NCBI RefSeq assembly: GCF_000189635.1
Contig: NW_002476157.1
Coordinates: 744,001-808,000 of the forward strand
DNA from: Tetrahymena thermophila SB210
Lineage: Eukaryota; Ciliophora; Oligohymenophorea; Hymenostomatida; Tetrahymenidae
Direction of reading: 5' to 3'
DNA: 64,000 bases
Within the stretch, counting starts at the first letter, position 1, and every line of letters begins with the position of its first letter. Of the stretch, positions 1 through 11,855 are shown piece by piece. Below the pieces are notes generated by a model, which was not told the origin of the DNA, searched no databases, and was given only the letters and a program-made list of their open reading frames with translations. The translations under genes and the position numbers were made by a program.

Positions 1-1
1 T

Positions 2-323
2 TCATCTCCTGGTATTTCGGCTGCTCACTTAACCATATCTGAAGTTTTCCCACTAGTAATATTTACATAAAACAATAGTTTATTAAGCTTTTTTTTTAAT
101 CTAAAAGAAAATCAGAAGTTAAGCTCTTGCTCTATTTAATACAGTGGGTTTATGTGCAGGAGGAGCTTTGGCACCATACTTTTTTGGTGTCTTAATTAGG
201 TTAAATAGTATAGATTCTCTATCTTTAGGCTACTACTGTTCAAGCTTAATAATGATTACAGCAGGGCTTTTGGGTTTAGCAATAGGTATTAGAGCAGAAA
301 ATCTACCATTAGAAGAAATATGA
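2..323 (+). CDS. MFS sugar-transporter-type protein, 3' end only
   Basis: C-terminal part of a major facilitator superfamily transporter, probably of the sugar porter type; the 5' part lies outside the window. The first exon (2-55) ends in the family signature ISEVFPL. A 52-nt intron, 56-107 (GTAATA..AAAAG), follows. The second exon (108-323) resumes in phase 0 with KIRSQALALFNTVG, which completes the P-L-(E/K)-I-R signature, then gives a glycine-rich helix GLCAGGALAPYFFG and a last hydrophobic helix before TGA at 321. With TAA/TAG as Gln the frame is clean. The usual Glu of PLEIR is Lys here. The substrate cannot be told from this fragment. The splice phase is my reading; any other AG breaks the frame. 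Confidence 0.75.
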
Positions 324-889
324 AAAATAATTTATTTACAGTTAGTATATTAAATATTTTGGTAATCTTAAGAAAGAAATAAACAATAAAACAAATAAAT
401 AAAGATATAAAATGAATAAAGAAAGATATAACACATTTCAAAAGTTTTTAATATTAGTTAAAAATTTTGTTTTATTAATAATTTAAAATATATATAGTTA
501 AATTTGTATACAATTATCTACTTTGATTTTGTGTTTATATTTTAAGAATATAATTTAATTGGAATGTCCTTTACAATAAAATTTTTTAATTAATTTTAGT
601 ATTCAAGAACATATAGGAATTCTTTTTAGAATATAATTTTATGTTATAAATTGTTAAGTTTATTACACATAATATTTGCCATACTTACAAATTGTATCCG
701 ATTAAAGCTCAAATTTTATAGAATATATTAAATTTAACCAAAATTAAGCCTTCCTAATTATATATTCAAATTTTAATAAAATATTTATGTTTTTAATAAC
801 ATCTTTGATTAATTCTTAAAATCTAGAATTAATAATCTTATTTAAATTAATTAAATATATATAAATACATATTTAAAGAATTAAGTTTT
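324..889. other. Gene-free AT-rich spacer before the 5S array
   Basis: Very AT-rich with no sustained reading frame in the ciliate code. It holds the 3' flank of the transporter gene and the upstream region of 5S copy 1. I see no further gene or repeat. Confidence 0.6.
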
Positions 890-1009
890 GTTGTCGGCCA
901 TACTAAGGTGAAAACACCGGATCCCATTCGAACTCTGAAGTTAAGCGCCTTAAGGCTGGGTTAGTACTAAGGTGGGGGACCGCTTGGGAAGTCCCAGTGT
1001 CGACAACCT
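890..1009 (+). rRNA. 5S ribosomal RNA, copy 1
   Basis: A 120-nt 5S rRNA starting GTTGTCGGCC and ending CGACAACCT. The internal promoter region is conserved and a T run follows as the RNA polymerase III terminator. It differs from the other five copies at nucleotide 47 (T at 936 where the others have C), in the GAACTC(C/T)GAAG stretch. Helix I is fully paired. Confidence 0.97.
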
Positions 1010-1125
1010 TTTTTATTTTAAAATAATTGCTTTTATAATCTTAATGAAAATAATTTTAAAATTTTTAAAGTTTTATTTTGATTTTTTGAAATATATATAA
1101 ATACACATTCATTAGGAATACTTTT

Positions 1126-1245
1126 GTTGTCGGCCATACTAAGGTGAAAACACCGGATCCCATTCGAACTCCGAAGTTAAGCGCCTTAAGGCTGGGTTAG
1201 TACTAAGGTGGGGGACCGCTTGGGAAGTCCCAGTGTCGACAACCT
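1126..1245 (+). rRNA. 5S ribosomal RNA, copy 2
   Basis: Consensus 120-nt 5S gene of this array, followed by a T run. Its upstream spacer (ACACATTCATTAGGAATAC before the gene) matches that of copy 4 and differs from those of copies 3 and 5. Confidence 0.97.
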
Positions 1246-1370
1246 TTTTTTTATTTTAAATTTAATTTATTTAAAATAGAATTTTTAATATATTCTTTAA
1301 AAATAATAAAGCTTTATTTGGAATTAGTAGAAATGTATAATATAAAAACACATTCATTAAGGTTAATTTT

Positions 1371-1490
1371 GTTGTCGGCCATACTAAGGTGAAAACACCG
1401 GATCCCATTCGAACTCCGAAGTTAAGCGCCTTAAGGCTGGGTTAGTACTAAGGTGGGGGACCGCTTGGGAAGTCCCAGTGTCGACAACCT
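1371..1490 (+). rRNA. 5S ribosomal RNA, copy 3
   Basis: Consensus 120-nt 5S gene. The upstream spacer carries a TTTAAAATAGAATTTTTAAT block shared with copy 5, so copies 2-3 and 4-5 form a repeated dimer. T-run terminator at the 3' end. Confidence 0.97.
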
Positions 1491-1604
1491 TTTTTTACTT
1501 TAGAATTAATTGCTTTTGCCATAAACTTAATGATTATTATTTTTTAATGTTTTATTTTTATTTTTAAAAAAATATATAAATACACATTCATTAGGAATAC
1601 TTTT

Positions 1605-1724
1605 GTTGTCGGCCATACTAAGGTGAAAACACCGGATCCCATTCGAACTCCGAAGTTAAGCGCCTTAAGGCTGGGTTAGTACTAAGGTGGGGGACCGCTT
1701 GGGAAGTCCCAGTGTCGACAACCT
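1605..1724 (+). rRNA. 5S ribosomal RNA, copy 4
   Basis: Consensus 120-nt 5S gene with a T-run terminator. The upstream spacer is of the copy-2 type. Confidence 0.97.
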
Positions 1725-1848
1725 TTTTTTTATTTTAAATTTAATTTATTTAAAATAGAATTTTTAATATATTCTTTAAAAATAATAAAGCTTATTTGGA
1801 ATTAGTAGAATTGTATAATATAAAAACACATTCTTTAAGGTTAATTTT

Positions 1849-1968
1849 GTTGTCGGCCATACTAAGGTGAAAACACCGGATCCCATTCGAACTCCGAAGT
1901 TAAGCGCCTTAAGGCTGGGTTAGTACTAAGGTGGGGGACCGCTTGGGAAGTCCCAGTGTCGACAGCCT
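1849..1968 (+). rRNA. 5S ribosomal RNA, copy 5 (G-U variant in helix I)
   Basis: 120-nt 5S gene with one change: A to G at nucleotide 117 (position 1965). This turns the U2-A117 pair of helix I into a U-G wobble, so folding is kept. The upstream spacer is of the copy-3 type. A T run follows. Confidence 0.97.
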
Positions 1969-2095
1969 TTTTTTTTCTTTCTTGATAATCCTTAAATAGG
2001 TAACTTTTATAGTAGAATTAAATAAAACTAAATTTTAAAATATATTGGAAAAAATTTATTTTTTATATATGTAGGCATTTAAAGTCATATATTTT

Positions 2096-2215
2096 GCTAT
2101 CGGCCATACTAAGGTGAAAACACCGGATCCCATTCGAACTCCGAAGTTAAGCGCCTTAAGGCTGGGTTAGTACTAAGGTGGGGGACCGCTTGGGAAGTCC
2201 CAGTGTCGATAGCCT
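2096..2215 (+). rRNA. 5S ribosomal RNA, copy 6 (compensated helix I variant)
   Basis: 120-nt 5S gene starting GCTATCGGCC and ending CGATAGCCT. Relative to the consensus, position 2 is C and 117 is G, and position 4 is A and 115 is T. Two helix I base pairs have therefore changed on both sides and pairing is fully restored. The upstream spacer is unlike those of copies 2-5. T-run terminator present. Confidence 0.97.
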
Positions 2216-2442
2216 TTTTTTTGTTTTATAAATTTTTATTTAGAATATATTTAACTGGCGTAAATAAATGATTGTTAATTTAAAAAGAGAGTAGTGAAAT
2301 TTTATAAAAATAAAGGGATATTAATAAAATATTCAATGAATGATTGTTATGATTTAATATAAAGTTCGAAAATAATAAATAAGAATAAAGATTTGAATTT
2401 TTTATCTGAAATTTATATAGATAGATAGGCCTTTTATAAAAA

Positions 2443-2958
2443 ATGATAAAAACAAGTGGTTTTGGCAATTAATTTACAGACCAATATGAAGATTATGAAA
2501 GCAAATTTACTGAAATACCATATACTCCAATTTATAAAGAGTATGATGAATATAAAAAAGAGTTTTGCTAATATACAAATAGAAATCATTCATGGAAGAC
2601 TGCTTTATTTTAGCAATAAAATATATTGTTAGATCTTCATGAAATGACAAATGTTAAATATTTAGTTATTGATGATTTTAAATATGGCTGTGAAATGACC
2701 ATTTCACTTTCTGAGTTTAAAAGCGGACCTTATATACCCATTTTTGAGAAAAAATATTTCTGCCGTTCTACTGAAAAAAGAATTAATCTATCCAGCCTCC
2801 CTTGTAGATATATTTAAATTAATGTCTCTAAAGGAGTTCATGTGCATATTTAGAGTATTAGAATAATTGGCATTAAATCAAATGAATTAGCTACAGAACT
2901 AGGTTTAGATTTCTTCAAGGTCATGGTAAGTGGGCCATAAAGAATTATGTATAAGTGA
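2443..2958 (+). CDS. Small protein of unknown function, possible discoidin-like fold
   Basis: Single ciliate-code frame from ATG at 2443 (the first ATG after an in-frame TGA at 2407) to TGA at 2956; 171 aa. I do not recognise the family with certainty. The middle and end (DLHEMTNVKYLVIDDFKYG, then LPCRYIQINVSKG and IQSIRIIGIKS) have the beta-strand rhythm of an F5/8C or galactose-binding-like jelly roll, which is inference. No signal peptide or TM segment. A GTAAGTGG at 2925 could be a splice donor, so the C-terminus may be longer and differently spliced. It may be a surviving fragment of a larger gene. Confidence 0.45.
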
Positions 2959-3371
2959 TATATTAAATATTTTTAAATTTTAATAGATTTATAAATCAAT
3001 CAATTGTATTTATTTATATTTATGTGGAGTTAGTTAGTTTTACAAATTTAAATTTACAAAATATAATGAAAAGCCAATTAAAATAAATTACATTTTCAGC
3101 TCATTTAAATAAAATAAATCATTTCAATTTTAAATATTTAGTTTGTTTTAAGAAATTTTATAAAAATTTTTAAAAGCTTTAAAATTTTAACAAACAATAT
3201 AAGTTTACAATAAACATTTTTAAATATAAAATCACTCAAAATTAATACTTATTTAATTTTCATTAAATGTAAAGTTTAAATCTTAACTAGTAAAGATAAG
3301 ATGGATGTCAACAAAAATTATAGTACAGGAAAATTTAGCTTAAAAATGGTAAAAAATAAAATCATAATTTA
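2959..3371. other. Intergenic AT-rich stretch
   Basis: Convergent spacer between the small plus-strand gene and the stop of the minus-strand Sfi1-like gene. No frame or repeat that I can support. Confidence 0.5.
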
Positions 3372-6300
3372 TCATTTAAAAGCAGAATCAGGTGGCATTA
3401 TAACTTTAATTGTTTTTTATGTAGTTATTGGAGCTTTTTTATAGTCTTGTAAGGTTTAGTTTGGCTAAATTTTAGGCTTAGAGATAGTATCTTTAATACA
3501 TATTTATATGGATATATAATCATTTTTCTCTTATTTTTTGGCTTATGTGTACTTTTTCCACTCTGAAAATGTAATAGAGAGAAGCTACGAATTTATTTTG
3601 TTTACTTTTTAATTTAGGCCTAATCTTTTTTTTCTTAGTGTCTATGCTGTTGAGCAGAACAAAGTAAAGAATTGGTTTTATAATTTGCTTGAATAGTGCA
3701 TTAGAGCTCTTACATCAACTGAATTCTTAACTTCATTGATCTTATTCTTGAATTTTTAGAAAAGGGTATTTTTATAGTAAAGATCAGCTTGTCTCTTCAT
3801 TGCTTTGTAGTTGACTATCTTCTTCCATTCGGTATATACTTTGTATATCTTCATCATTTTATTATTTTCATGAATTGCTTCTATCCATTTCTTGTGCTGA
3901 ACACAGAATTTTTTAATTTTAGCAAAAGCAATAGTTTTAAGCTCCATATTTTTGACTTTCATGTTTTATTCAATTTATATTTTACGATTATTTTTAACTC
4001 TGGAATAATCACTGTACCATTTTATTACATTAAAGCAATTTTGTTTTATATTTTCTTGCTTATTTTAGTAAAAAAGCTTTGCATTTTGCATAACCTTCAT
4101 AACCCTACACATATCTCTCACTTATTACTTTATGTTCATATTTACATAAGAATTAATTAAATCTTTCAACTTTCTGTGATAGAGGTTTTTAAAAATGTCG
4201 CTCTTTTTAAAATTTTCAAGGTCTAAGAATAATTCATGTTTTAACTTCTCTTGAAGAGTTTTATCAAGATCTGATTTTTCATTTTCATCCTATATTTCAT
4301 ACTTATTATTTATAATGGCAGGAGCACTTCTTTCGCTGTTATTATCATCACTTGGTTTTCGCTTCTAACTATTTTATTTTTTAGAGTCTTTATATAAAGA
4401 AGAGTGCTTCAAGCTTTCTTCATACTTCATCTCACTTTAAAAGGATAAATCAACTTCATCAAGTGCTGACTTCTTTCCCTTATTACCTACCTAATCTTCT
4501 TCGTTATTTAATTTCATTTCCAACCTGTATTTAAATTTTTCAATTATATCACTCTTGTCTTTAAGCATAGTTTGAATTTCTTTTTTTAACTAAGCCTTTT
4601 AACGAATTTCTTAAAGTTCTTTTTCTAACTCTTCATTTACTTCACTCTCCTCTAATTTATTTGTTTGAGGAGCTTAAAGTTTCGATTTAGAGTTGATAGG
4701 TGGCAGATTTTCATGAGATTAATTTTGATTAAATTTGTTATCCATAATTTTTAGCAAATCCTCATGAGTTATTTTGTCGTCTTCATCCTAATCTATTTAT
4801 TATTCGTCCTAATCTATTTATTATTCATCCAAGTCTATTTATTATTCATCCTAATATCCTTCTTAAATTTATTAAAGGGTCTATTAGGAATGTCTCAAGC
4901 TTTTTTAACTTATGTTAGCTAACTAATTTTATGATCCTTCATTCAATTCTAAATATTAACCTTGGTTATTATTGTTGTTCAATTCATTAGGATTAAACAT
5001 GTTCATGAAATCAGATTCATTCTAAATATATTCTTGATTTTACTTTTAAATATAGTCCCCAAGCTCCATTAATGATTTTTATGCTGTAGAATGTTTACGA
5101 CTTTAATCAAATATATTCTCATGATTAACATCTTTATTTTTTTCATAATTATCAATTAATTTGCTATCAGATTAGCTTTAATTCTTTGATGAAAGCATAT
5201 TTTTTGTATTTCTTGCTTATCTTTAGTTAACTAACTCCTACAATTTCTGATCTAATTACTTGAGCTAAGTAAGTAGATTTTAAATATCCCCTTCATAGTC
5301 ATCAGGAGAAATATCTTCTATTTAATCAGATTTCTGCTAGCCTTGTTTTTGGATTAATATTTAAACAAACAATTTTTATATATTCATTAATTCTTCTATT
5401 TTTTCTTGAAATTTTTAATCTCTCTAAGCTTGATCCAATAAAAATTCTTAATCCTAAGGAATTAAATTCATTAATCTTAACTAAATTAATTCATATTGAT
5501 GCTTTCTTTCCTCATCTTCTTTTTTTTCTTTCTCCTTGTTAACTGCTTAGAAAAGTTCATCAATCCAATCCAAAAGCTTATTTTCATCTAAATCATTTAG
5601 ATACTAAAGCTGCTCTTATGTTAATTCCTACTCTTCTTATTTTTGCTCTTATTCATGGTTTTATATCATTTAATTTGAAAAGCCATGATTAAAAATTTGA
5701 GAGTCTGTCTTTAACTCTTCATCAGCTTATTAATTTTAAAATTTTTATTCTTCTTCTTCATCTCTTATATTATACATATTTTCGTCATCATTAGCTTCTT
5801 CAATAGGTTGCTATTATTATTCATTTAGCAAGTTATATTTCCTCCAATCTTTAGGATTAACTTCATTCCCTTAATAATTTTGAAAATCAGCCATACTTTT
5901 GTTTTTTAAAGCTTAGCTTTTCTTATTTTTGTTATCATCTTAATCTATATGATAGAGAGATGGGTATTTATTTTAAGTTTTTTTATTAGAAGATATTTGG
6001 ATATCTTACAGTGAATGCTACTCGCTTTAATGCTCTAAAGAATGTGAGTGCTAACCAGCCTCATCATATTCCTTTGCATTATTATCATTACTGTTTTCTT
6101 AAATTTAAACTTCGAATTATTCCTTATCTTATTCTTAATCACTTAAGTTCTCATTCTCATCATAAAAATCATCTTTATCTTCAATAATTATTTAGTCTTT
6201 AGGAACTACTTATGTTTTCATTAACTCCATATCCTCTTCAAGCTAGTGAACAAAAAGAGGATTAGAATTAACAGAGTTATCACTTTAATTTGAAGTATAT

Positions 6301-8246
6301 TGCTGTGCTAATTTATGGTCGTGAAATTTTTGCTAATTTGCTTTTTTATCATTTTAATATTAATTGTCGTAATCATCGTATAATACTCCATTTTATTTAG
6401 CTAAGGCTTTTTGAATCTATAATTTGATGCTCTGTCCTAATGATTATTACAAGCTCTCTTCAGAAGAAGAGGAGTAAGCTGAACTATTCTCCCCAAACTT
6501 GTATGAATTATAAATGTCTTATAAATGATTAATTTATAAAACTTTTGAGCTTCTTAGCTCTTCTTTTAAACTATTTTCTAACTCCTAAGTAGTAGGTCTT
6601 GAGTGAGGAGAATATTTTCTAATATGATTTTCTAAATCTCTCTCGAATTTATTTCTTTAACTCTCAAATTTGCTGTTCACAGTTCTAACTGAATCATAAT
6701 GTCTCTAAGGAGATTTATCTAATAAATTTTTAGATATCAAACGAGAATTATCATTGGATTGAAATGTATTTTAAAAGCTTTTATTAGACTTTTCTGAGTT
6801 TTAAATAGAATTCATTCTTTGTTCCTTTACCATCTTTTAATACTGCAAAGAAGCTTACTGTTTTTCATATTAATATTGAGAGTACTTTTGATAAGGAGAT
6901 GCTTAGTTTATTTTTGAAATATTTTCATTTTTATTTGGAGAGGCTTGCAATTCATAAATCTTCTCATATTGCTATCTCATGTCAGAATTAAATTCAGGTT
7001 CTTAATTATCTCTATTCAACCTGAAAAATTCATAGTCCTTCTATCCACTAAACAAATATTGTTAATTCTATGAGGGTTGATTAAAAGGAAAGTGTGCTCT
7101 TACACTAGAGCTAACTACTGAAGAATTATTGTTTTGTAAGTTATTATGAAGGTGAAATGATGACTATTAAGAATTATCATGCAACGAAGGAGGATTAACT
7201 AGCTAGACAGATGGTTGCTATTAGTATAAACTTTAGCTTAGTATCCACTATGGTTAACGATACTGTTAATTTGAGTAATTTATTACATTTATATTTTCAC
7301 TGTTGTTTGAGTTGTTTGACACAAAAGGTTGATTTAATCTCTGAATATTATTGTTATTTTACAAAGAATTAGTAATCTATTCATAATTTATAGTACCTTT
7401 TTGTGAAGAAGAGGAAGAAAGCTGATATAGTTGATTTGTTTTTTAAGTTTAACTACCAAAGTTGTACTAATTGCTATAAAAATTTTATTGAGAATTTCTT
7501 TCTTCTTCGATTCTTTGAAGACCTTCACTGTCTTTTTGGCTAACTAATATATTATCTACTTGCTTATTAGCATAAATTTAATTGCGCTAAGCTTTTTATT
7601 CTCCAAAATAGTTGTCATAATTTGTATTTTCATTTTAAAAGTTATTATTAATTTAAATGTTTTGATTATCTGATTTAAAAATTGACTATAAATTATTATT
7701 GCTCATGATATTGTTACTATTGTTGTTAGTAAAGATGTTAGATATCTTGATATTACTATTTTCCATTCCGAAATTATTTTAAAAAGAAAATTCCTCCACT
7801 CCACTTGAGTTATTCATAATTTACTTTTTCAGAACAGAGTTGCTTGTTTTCTTCATTATTTAATGTGATTATGAGTATTCTAAATCTGATGAGCTTTCCA
7901 TGCTAAAATTTCTATCATTTTTGCTTAAAATATGTTCTTCTATTAATTCATGAATAGATTCATCATTATCTTCAAATTATCCTGTTTTTTGCTTGTTTAC
8001 AAGCTATTAATGCTTCTTATTTAAATTTGGGCTAATAGAATTGAACTTTTGCATCTATTAATTAAATAACTCGCTTTCATTCTTCAAACTTGGAGAAGAA
8101 ATATTTTCTGAAATTTAACTGGATGAGCCCTCTGACTCGTTTAAGAACTAAGGATTCTTTTCGATAAAATTTTTCCTATCTCTATCATTTCGTTGAAGTG
8201 ATTCTTCAATCTATTTTCTCTTTTCTGCTAATTAACTGGCCTTCAT
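3372..8246 (-). CDS. Large Gln-rich protein with C-terminal Sfi1-like repeats
   Basis: An uninterrupted minus-strand frame of 1,625 codons. ATG is at 8246, preceded by an in-frame TGA; the stop is at 3372-3374. I checked every codon for TGA. The N-terminus is charged and predicted helical (MKASQLAEKRKQIEES). The middle is low-complexity and rich in N, Q, S and E, with four near-perfect DEQQID-type repeats encoded at 4779-4857. The last ~250 residues hold Sfi1-like repeats: hydrophobic/Trp motifs such as YTEWKKIVNY, FSEWKKYTQA, LMHYSSKLQNQFF and CFNVIKWYSDYS at roughly 30-residue spacing. Sfi1 repeats bind centrin at centrosomes and ciliate basal bodies, so a basal-body or cortical scaffold role is likely. 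Family assignment rests on motif spacing only. Confidence 0.72.
4779..4857 (-). repeat. In-gene tandem repeat encoding DEQQID-like units
   Basis: Four adjacent copies of a 21-nt unit (rc of ATC CTA ATC TAT TTA TTA TTC) inside the Sfi1-like gene. They encode acidic/Gln heptads and keep the frame; copy-number variation between strains would be expected. Confidence 0.8.
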
Positions 8247-9596
8247 TCTTATAATTTGATTAAAGATTTTTCAAAATTTGAAATAAGTCCCAGTAAATTT
8301 TTTTGATTACAATTAAAAGGACTTCTCTCTATAATTTTAAAAATGAACAAAAGATTTGCAATTTATATAAAATTTATTAAATAGATATATCAGCTACATC
8401 AATCAATCATACAATTAATATTTATTTAAGATTTTTTATATCAAATAAGGTTATATTTTTAAGATGATTTATAATTATTACAATTATTTATCATTTTAAT
8501 TCTATAAATTTAAAATAAAAAGCAGCAAGCAGTGTGATTGATGAAGCTGATATTAAAACCATAAATTATTTTAAATTTGAAAAATTAAAATTTTATAAAT
8601 TAAAAAATATATTTTTTAATAATGTTTATAATTATTAAAAATATTAAAAATTATCCAATATGTAAAATCTTAAGCAAAAATTAAAATTATTATTTTATTT
8701 AATAACGAATTAAGCTAAACAAAAATGAATTCTAAAGATATTCTTTTAATGAATTTTTGAATAATATTTAGTTAACTATTTTAGTTTACACATAATTGCA
8801 AATATTAATTTTGTTTGAATTTATTTAATAAAATTTCTTATAATGATTATTTGAAAATATTTTAATTATAGATAATTTATTTGGTTATTAAAGATTTATT
8901 TAGTTAAATAATTATTTAGTGAAGAAGTGTTTGGAGTAATAAATATATTTTTAAATAATTAAATAAGAAATTCTTATGAGTCTTTTTTTTTATAGCTTGT
9001 TTTGATGTAAAAGGAGTTTAAAGTAATTAATTAATATATTTTATTAAATATAATTAATGTCTTTTTTTTAATTGATCATAAATTAAATTGGTTTAATGCT
9101 TAAACTTAGATAGTATTTTTGCTCTTTATTTTCATCATTATTTGTTTAATTGATTAAATTATTAATTTGTCTTTTTTAGCTGGTTATTTTTTGAGGATTT
9201 TAAAAAATTTCAGTTATTTGATTTTTCGAGCAGCTCTAAACTGCTTATTATTAATTTAAAAACTTTATTAAATTATTTTTCACTATTATAGTATATTAGG
9301 CTCTTTACACTTTTAATTTATCATTACAAATTTTTTTAGCTGATCAAACATAATCAAATATATGTTAGTCACTCGCTCTTTTTTTATCAGCAATTTTTAA
9401 CTAACAATATTTTTAGATTTTACTAATTTGATTATTATTTTTTATGAAAATCTTGTAATTTAATAACTTTTATTTATTACTAAGGTTTTGTTATTTAATT
9501 AATTATTTATTTTAATTGCTTATTATGAATAATAAATATAAAATAGAAATAAGTTTTTAAAAATATCATTTATTTATTTAAGAGACTTTCTTTCAG
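8247..9596. other. Long intergenic region between two minus-strand genes
   Basis: Holds the promoter side of the Sfi1-like gene and the 3' side of the WD-like gene. It is AT-rich with no supported coding frame, RNA gene or repeat. Confidence 0.5.
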
Positions 9597-11855
9597 TCAT
9601 TACAAGTATTCTATTTTTCCTTTTCTGGACTCTGAACATATATTGAAAGTAGCAAAAACTCTTGAATTAAAAATTATTATATCTGTAATTTAAAATTCCA
9701 TTTTTATGACTTTTTTGAAAGTGAAATCTTTTAGGCTTAGAATGAAGACTTCATTGTAATTTTAAACTCCAATGATGTAATCTTCACTTAGCTATTTGCT
9801 TAGAACAATTTAAAATGGTAACTGAAGGTATTTAATGAGTTTGAGACTATTAAGGTTATAGACATATATTGTATTCTTAAAAGAAACGACGTACAAACAG
9901 TTTCTAAATGTCCACATATTTTATATCATTTTTGTAGGCAATTGAATTGACTTTCTTTGCTATTTTCCAGTTTAGAAATTCCATAAGCGAATTTTGTTAT
10001 CACTCTCACAGTGAGAAGCGATTGTTGAATTGTTTATTTTAATTATGCGATTTATTTTTTGTTAAGATGATCCAGCTTTCATAGTATGAATAAGATGATG
10101 AGTTTTTATATTCCATATTTAGATTTTATTGTGGCTGCACAAGCAAGCCATCTTATTTTCATCCACTTTGATAAAATGTCCATATTAGCGATATGTGCGT
10201 TCTTATTGATTATTATTATTATCATTGTTATTATCTGTATCTAATTCGCTGTTTTGCTAGTTTAGAGCTAAATTTTACAATTCTTGCTATAAAACAATTT
10301 CAGATATTACTGAGTCAAAACTTTGCTGGCTATTTTAATTTTATTAATTAGCAATTTGATTTAAAGAGCCATTATGATTAGCAGTGGGATATAAGTTAAA
10401 ATTATTAGTAGCTTATCTCTAACCGCAAGAAAGAGGAGGACTAGTCAAGGGAGAAATAGATTCCAGAGAGCTATGGAGATGATGATTATGATGCCTATCT
10501 TCTTCTAATACTTTTATCAATTGGAAAGGATTAATTGAAAAGAGAAAAATCTATTTAGTATTATTGTTGCCTATTACAACGTGCTTGTTATCTAGAACAC
10601 TGAACTAGCCCCATCCTATTGAATACTTTTTACCATTTAGCTCATGAACTTATTCTATTTTTTTTTCATATGTTATTCTTCTTTGTTTGTTATCCCATAT
10701 TTTTATTTGTTCACCTATTAATATAAGTTCATTCTCGTTTTTTAATAGAACGCTTTAAGTTTCTTCCAAGCTGAATTCAAAATTATAAATTTTTTTGCCT
10801 TAAAAACAATGTGAATTTTAATTAAAGGAGGAGGATTAACTTTACAGTTAAGGAGAATTTTAAAATTTTAGTTGGATGTTATCTGAAGATGGAGAAACTG
10901 GAGTAAGACAGGGAGAGGCAGTCATATTTCTAAATCTGGAGCGGATATTTGGTGATTTTGTTTTGGGTGGTGAGTTGAATGGAGATTCAATTTATTGTGA
11001 CAATCTAAAATTACTACAATCTGATCCATTACTGTTCAAAGAAATTTAAGAATCTATTGAAGATTGTCTTGAGTTATTTTTTTAAGAAAGGGGAATCTCT
11101 AATGATTTTAACTTGAGCTTGGCTGGGGAAGATAAACAAAAACTGCTATTATTCTCAAAAGTTGGTTCCCTTCGTAGTTCATGTGCTATAATTGAATCCG
11201 GTTATTTTAATTTTTCAAGTAGAACCAAATCAGTTTTTTTCAGGTTTTCTATCGATCGGGTTATGTCAGCATAAAAATTAGCTAAGATATTTTATTTAAG
11301 AGACTTACTCTGCTAAAGTATTTGTAATTCCTTTTCCAATTTACCTGATAAGCATTGGTTTTTAAAAAAATTTAGATCTTCTTCTTGTGCTGTGTTGCCT
11401 TTTTAAGAGATCACTTTGATAGTTGCTTTATGCTTTTCGAAAAGACTCTATGTTTCTTATTACTTGATTATTCTTTCAAGCATTTCGTTTACGCTATCAA
11501 AAAACTCATCAAAAGAGCTCCTAAGCTTTTTCAAAAAACTATTCTTTTCTTCTCTCCAAGGAGCATAATCAAGCTGAGTATAAAGCTTCTCAGACAAATA
11601 GCTTGCGCAGCTTTTAAGATCAAATTCTTTAGTTGGAGAGTTGCTTTTATCGCTTTACTTTGAAGAGTTAGAATTTTTTCTTGATGATTTTTGATGATTG
11701 TGATGATGATGATGATTGTGATGATGATGAATATTGTGGGTTTAACTAGCCTAAGCAGTTTAAGCTGCTGACTTTTTAGCTAATGAATTTTGAATATTTA
11801 TATGATTAATCTCTTAAAAATCCCTCACCAGATCGATAGTAGAACTGGAATACAT
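9597..11855 (-). CDS. WD-repeat-like protein with His run and helical middle
   Basis: Open minus-strand frame of 753 codons from ATG at 11855 to TGA at 9597, with no intron needed; 752 aa. Residues ~45-60 are a His/Asn run (HHHHNHHHHHNH). Residues ~80-330 are helical and charged, possibly coiled coil (EKELQILQQS, LEKLKQ). The C-terminal half has beta-propeller strands ending in WD-like motifs: EQIKIWDNKQ, NKIQIWNIKTH, DNKIRLWNFQTGK and SIGWGQFSVLDN. In ciliates this layout is common in B-box/coiled-coil plus WD proteins, but I see no zinc-binding Cys/His cluster at the N-terminus. It probably acts as a protein-interaction scaffold; partners are unknown. The short plus-strand frame at 11385-11663 is a shadow of this gene. 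Confidence 0.72.

Larger units (their letters stand above)
1010..2095 (+). repeat. Tandem 5S array with a two-gene (dimer) repeat unit
   Basis: Six 5S genes repeat at 236, 245, 234, 244 and 247 nt. Spacers alternate: those before copies 2 and 4 are alike, and those before copies 3 and 5 are alike. This suggests a duplicated dimer of about 479 nt inside the array. Short upstream sequence ending in T-rich TTTTG is shared by all copies. Confidence 0.85.

Noticed and set aside
3789-4160. 123-aa hydrophobic-looking plus-strand frame
   Set aside because: Antisense shadow of the Sfi1-like repeats; hydrophobicity results from reverse-complemented Lys/Asn codons.
11385-11663. 92-aa standard-code frame on the plus strand
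   Set aside because: Antisense shadow of the WD-like gene, whose minus-strand frame is continuous and motif-bearing.
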